Origin: Neptuniibacter halophilus
GTDB lineage: Bacteria > Pseudomonadota > Gammaproteobacteria > Pseudomonadales > Balneatricaceae
Assembly: GCF_030295765.1 (NCBI RefSeq)
Contig: NZ_AP027292.1
Span: 682,001-746,000, forward strand
Length of the DNA: 64,000 nucleotides
Reading direction: 5' to 3'
Of the stretch, positions 61,315 through 64,000 are shown one piece after another. Below the pieces are notes generated by a model. It did no database searches, had not been told where the DNA came from, and saw only the letters and a list, made by a program, of their open reading frames with translations. Both the position numbers and the translations under genes were made by a program. Numbering within the stretch: the stretch's first letter is position 1; every line of letters begins with the position of its first letter.

Positions 61315-62598
61315 CTATTTTTTGAATAAAGAGGGCCGCACTGCCCGCTGTGTACGGTCAGCCTGATACCCCTCTGGCTTAGGCTTACGCGTCGCTTTCG
61401 GATCAGGTTTGGGGGCACGTTTGGGCTTTTGCACCACCGCTGGCTGGGCTTCGTGCCAGTGACCATTTTCGATCAGGGGAACCGACGTCAGCGTTAATCT
61501 CTGCCGGGTCAGTGCCTCGATCCTGCGCAGAAAGTCACGTTCATCCGCAGAAACCAGCGAGTAGGCACGTCCGCTTTCACCGGCCCGGCCGGTACGACCA
61601 ATCCGGTGAACATAAGCCTCTGGCTGGTTCGGCAGATCATAGTTAATCACCTGAGGCAGGGCATCGATATCCAACCCTCGTGCAGCCACATCGGTCGCTA
61701 CCAGAATCTGTAACTGGCCATTAATAAACGCCTGCAACGCTTCGCTACGCTCACGCTGGCTCAGATCACCATGCATCGCACCGGCATTGATCTTTTCCCG
61801 GCGCAGATACTGAACCAGGCTGTCCACCCGTTTTTTTGTGCGGGCAAACACCAGTGTCTGTCCCAGCTTACCCTCACGGATCATGTAACTGAGTATGTCG
61901 GCCTTGTCGCCGTTATCCACCTGATAGGCATATTGTTCGACCTGACGTGACGCGGAGTTCCGCGCCGCGACGCGCACCTTCTCCGGCCGCTTCAGGTAAT
62001 TGCCGGCCAATGCTTCAATCGCTTCATCAGCCGTCGCAGAAAACAGCAGAGTCTGACGCTGTTCAGGCACATAGCGCATAATGCGTTGCAGAGCGTCTGA
62101 GAAACCCAGATCGAGCATCCGGTCCGCCTCATCCAGAACCAGATGCTGCAACTGATCCAGATGGAGGTATTTTTTATCAAGCAGTTCCAGAAGACGCCCG
62201 GGCGTCGCCACCAGAATATCCACACCCCGTTCCAGCTTACGGCACTGATTTTCCAGCCGCACCCCACCAAACACAGCAATCGCCCGCATGCCTAAAGCCC
62301 GGCCATAACGCTGCATCATCTCCGCCACCTGCTGGGTCAGTTCCCGGGTCGGGGCCAGCACCAGCACCCGGACCGGTCGCGGCTCCTGAGTATTAGGTGA
62401 ACGTTGCAACTGCTCAATCAGAGGCAAAGAGAAACTGGCGGTTTTACCGGTTCCGGTCTGTGCTTCAGCCAACAGATCCCGGCCCTGCAGTACCAGAGGA
62501 ATCGCTTTGGCCTGTATCGGCGTTGGCTTTTCATAACCCAGCTGCTGCAGGGTGGTTTGTAGTTCAGGGCAAAGATCTAAGGAGGCAAATGTGGTCAT
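61315..62598 (-). CDS. DEAD-box ATP-dependent RNA helicase, RhlE-like
   Basis: 427 residues. Motifs in order: Q motif GYEKPTPIQAKAIP, Walker A AEAQTGTGKTASF, PTRELTQQVAEMMQRYG, DEAD in LVLDEADRMLDLGF, SAT in LLFSATAD, VATDVAARGLDID and HRIGRTGRAGESG. The C-terminal tail (about 380-427) is basic and proline-rich (KPKRAPKPDPKATRKPKPEG), as in RhlE-type helicases that bind RNA loosely. It probably helps ribosome assembly or RNA turnover. Flanked by paralogous small lipoprotein genes on the opposite strand. Confidence 0.94.
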   Translation of the reverse strand: MTTFASLDLCPELQTTLQQLGYEKPTPIQAKAIPLVLQGRDLLAEAQTGTGKTASFSLPLIEQLQRSPNTQEPRPVRVLVLAPTRELTQQVAEMMQRYGRALGMRAIAVFGGVRLENQCRKLERGVDILVATPGRLLELLDKKYLHLDQLQHLVLDEADRMLDLGFSDALQRIMRYVPEQRQTLLFSATADEAIEALAGNYLKRPEKVRVAARNSASRQVEQYAYQVDNGDKADILSYMIREGKLGQTLVFARTKKRVDSLVQYLRREKINAGAMHGDLSQRERSEALQAFINGQLQILVATDVAARGLDIDALPQVINYDLPNQPEAYVHRIGRTGRAGESGRAYSLVSADERDFLRRIEALTRQRLTLTSVPLIENGHWHEAQPAVVQKPKRAPKPDPKATRKPKPEGYQADRTQRAVRPSLFKK

Positions 62599-62755
62599 GA
62601 CAAGACTGCGGAGACAATTCAGAAAGAGCCCTATTTTAGCCTATACCGCTGCGGCCCCCTAACCTTATTAGCCGGCTGCAGGCGAATTCTTTACCTGAGC
62701 GCCGCTTAAACAGCTAAGCTGATAGAGCCTCAGGCAATAATCCGGTGTCAACGCC

Positions 62756-63049
62756 ATGAATATCAGGATGATAATTTCTACCCCGCTACTGGTGCTCCTG
62801 CTTGTCTCAGGCTGCAGCAGCAATCCGTCAGCAGAGCCTTCCGGGCAGCCGGCATCTGATCAGGACAGTTATTGCCTGAACGGCGGGCGCAACCAGCAAT
62901 ACAGTTGTGACCCGGCACTGGCCTCCCAGCAGCCGGATATGCGTCCCGGCGAAGTGGATGAAGACTGGATGTACCGCACACTCGGAGAGATTAAACAGTG
63001 GATTAATCAACTTAAGCAGGAAGCCGGCGGCTCATCCCCTGCTCCCTGA
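62756..63049 (+). CDS. Small lipoprotein, paralogue of the one at 60940
   Basis: 97 residues. The signal STPLLVLLLVSGC gives a lipid Cys near residue 20. The mature part has DSYCLNGGRNQQYSC, then DMRPGEVDEDWMYRTLGEIK and QWINQLKQE, which aligns without gaps to the related protein at 60940-61230 over the C-terminal 30 residues. It has no recognised family. It overlaps the end of the convergent MocR gene by 18 bases. Confidence 0.85.
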   Translation: MNIRMIISTPLLVLLLVSGCSSNPSAEPSGQPASDQDSYCLNGGRNQQYSCDPALASQQPDMRPGEVDEDWMYRTLGEIKQWINQLKQEAGGSSPAP

Positions 63050-64000
63050 CAGCGCCCCTCCGGCCAGCAGGTGGCGCTCTATCAGCGCCAGCCCGGACGC
63101 CATCCCGGCCTCGCTGTCCGCACAGTAGCCGATCACCAACCCCTGGTAGCCCGCTCCGGCTTCGCAGTAACCAGACAACCCCCGTACCCCAAGACCTGAG
63201 GCATTGAGTTGCCGGATCAGCTCCGCTTCATCGCGCTCTGCTGGCAGCCCGAGCACCATGTGCATCCCTCCCGGCGTATCCAGAACGGGTAGCTGGCTCA
63301 ACGCACTCTCAGCAATCAGCTTCTCCAGCCGTTGCCGCTTGTGTGCATAGAGTTTGCGCATTTTTTTCAGATGCCGGGCGAAATAGCCCTGACGCATAAA
63401 CTCAGCCATGGCGACCTGAGCGACCTGAGACAATCCACCGTCCATGAACCGCCGTGCCTTAACAAACAGCTCACAGAGCCGTTCCGGCAGAACCAGATAA
63501 CCCAGACGCAGTGCCGGGTACATGGAACGACTGAAGGTTCCGGCGTAGATCACCCGCTGGCTTTTACTGATCGAATACAGTGCCGATACCGGCCTGCCCA
63601 GCGCAAACTCGGAATCATAGTCGTCTTCCAGAATCCAACTGTTATTTTTCTCTGCCCAGTTGATCAGCGCCAGTCGCCCCTCCAGTGACAGTGTGTGCCC
63701 CAGCGGAAAGTTACGTGTTGGCGTCAGCCCCAGCAGGCGGGCAGCAGGCAGTGAGTCGGGCAGCGGATCCAGCTCCACCATCTGCAGATCACAGCCATTG
63801 CTGCGGAAAGCCCCTGCAGTACCGGGAAAGCCCGGTGTTTCCAGCACTACCGGATCGGCAGGATCGGTCAGTAGCTGAGCCACCATATACGCTCCCTGCT
63901 GCGAGCCGGAGGTAATCAGAATCTGTGCCGGATCGGCGAAAATACCCCGCTCACGAAGCAAAAATTCTGCGATCTCCCGGCGCAACCCCGGATCCCCGGC
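63032..64000 (-). CDS. MocR-type aminotransferase-domain regulator, 5' end outside window, PLP lysine replaced
   Basis: The frame stays open to the right edge, so the GntR DNA-binding part is expected beyond it. The visible 322 residues begin AGDPGLRREIAEFLLRERGI and include LITSGSQQGAYMVAQLL, VVLETPGFPGTAGAF, the PLP-pyridine Asp in EDDYDSEFALG, and PALRLGYLVLPERL. The lysine that normally binds PLP in GTFSKxLxPxLRLGY is Arg here (YAGTFSRSMYPALRLGY, codon 63527-63529). The fold is intact, but covalent PLP attachment should be lost. The other MocR gene in the window (33083-34492) keeps its lysine. Confidence 0.88.
   Translation of the reverse strand, partial: AGDPGLRREIAEFLLRERGIFADPAQILITSGSQQGAYMVAQLLTDPADPVVLETPGFPGTAGAFRSNGCDLQMVELDPLPDSLPAARLLGLTPTRNFPLGHTLSLEGRLALINWAEKNNSWILEDDYDSEFALGRPVSALYSISKSQRVIYAGTFSRSMYPALRLGYLVLPERLCELFVKARRFMDGGLSQVAQVAMAEFMRQGYFARHLKKMRKLYAHKRQRLEKLIAESALSQLPVLDTPGGMHMVLGLPAERDEAELIRQLNASGLGVRGLSGYCEAGAGYQGLVIGYCADSEAGMASGLALIERHLLAGGALSGSRG

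Overview
The window reads as a chromosomal segment of a gammaproteobacterium, most likely a marine Oceanospirillales-type bacterium (Amphritea, Neptunomonas or Marinobacterium relatives). The grounds are a two-gene pyruvate carboxylase with its own LysR regulator as in Pseudomonas, a Na+-type PomA/PomB stator pair, a complete Rsx/Rnf electron-transport operon, a Pseudomonas-style cysI-DUF934-cysH block and enterobacterial-type accessory genes (purT, azoR, yqjG, yfcG-like). The genus is inference from gene content; there is no rRNA to anchor it. Genes are dense, mostly housekeeping, with short gaps. No phage, transposase, CRISPR array or integrated island was seen.

Layout. 1-2.6 kb: an ECF sigma factor overlapping a membrane-anchored von Willebrand A protein that runs off the left edge, then a DUF5610 protein. 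2.6-7.8 kb: LysR regulator, divergent pyruvate carboxylase subunits and a beta-carbonic anhydrase, together a bicarbonate-fixing anaplerotic unit. 7.8-9.5 kb: PiT phosphate transporter with its DUF47 partner. 9.5-10.5 kb: no protein gene, but 43-bp tandem repeats, REP-like palindromes, a 193-bp tandem duplication, an initiator tRNA and a scrambled partial tRNA copy. 10.5-12.5 kb: pomA-pomB-pilZ. 12.6-17.2 kb: DUF72, DUF924, SmrA, a LysM-like membrane protein, a glutathione transferase and a glycerophosphodiesterase. 17.2-20.7 kb: pirin, glutathionyl-hydroquinone reductase, azoreductase and a divergent LysR, a quinone/electrophile defence cluster. 20.7-28.1 kb: GGDEF-EAL protein, an unusual duplicated-domain protein, asparaginase, PhnA-like protein, purT and a small zinc ribbon. 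28.1-32.5 kb: Gate-domain membrane protein, then a zrg-type zinc uptake operon under a good Zur box. 33-41.9 kb: MocR regulator, ccoG, GIY-YIG protein, nth, a response regulator-CheC/GGDEF pair and three lipoproteins including an M48 protease. 42-48.6 kb: rsxABCDGE. 48.7-57.1 kb: sulfate assimilation (cysDN, TauE, cysI, DUF934, cysH, cysG). 57.6-64 kb: diguanylate cyclase, PCP-reductase-like protein, TetR with an AhpD-like target, RhlE-type helicase flanked by two paralogous small lipoproteins, and a MocR protein cut by the right edge.

How the genes work together. Three themes recur. Cyclic-di-GMP: three GGDEF proteins plus a PilZ protein coupled to the flagellar stators. Sulfur: sulfate is adenylated by CysDN, reduced by a PAPS-type CysH and by CysI, whose siroheme is made by the CysG encoded next door; CysN carries a shrunken, inactive-looking APS kinase tail, so the kinase should lie elsewhere. 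Metals and redox: zinc uptake through Zrg, Fe-S maintenance through Rsx and CcoG, and quinone reduction by YqjG/AzoR.

The most unusual items are the CysN tail, a MocR protein with Arg at the PLP-lysine position, the paralogous lipoprotein pair around the helicase, the duplicated-domain protein with a degenerate nuclease-like motif, the scrambled tRNA copy, and the long coiled-coil repeats in RsxC. Everything was read by eye from sequence, so family names rest on remembered motifs, not searches.
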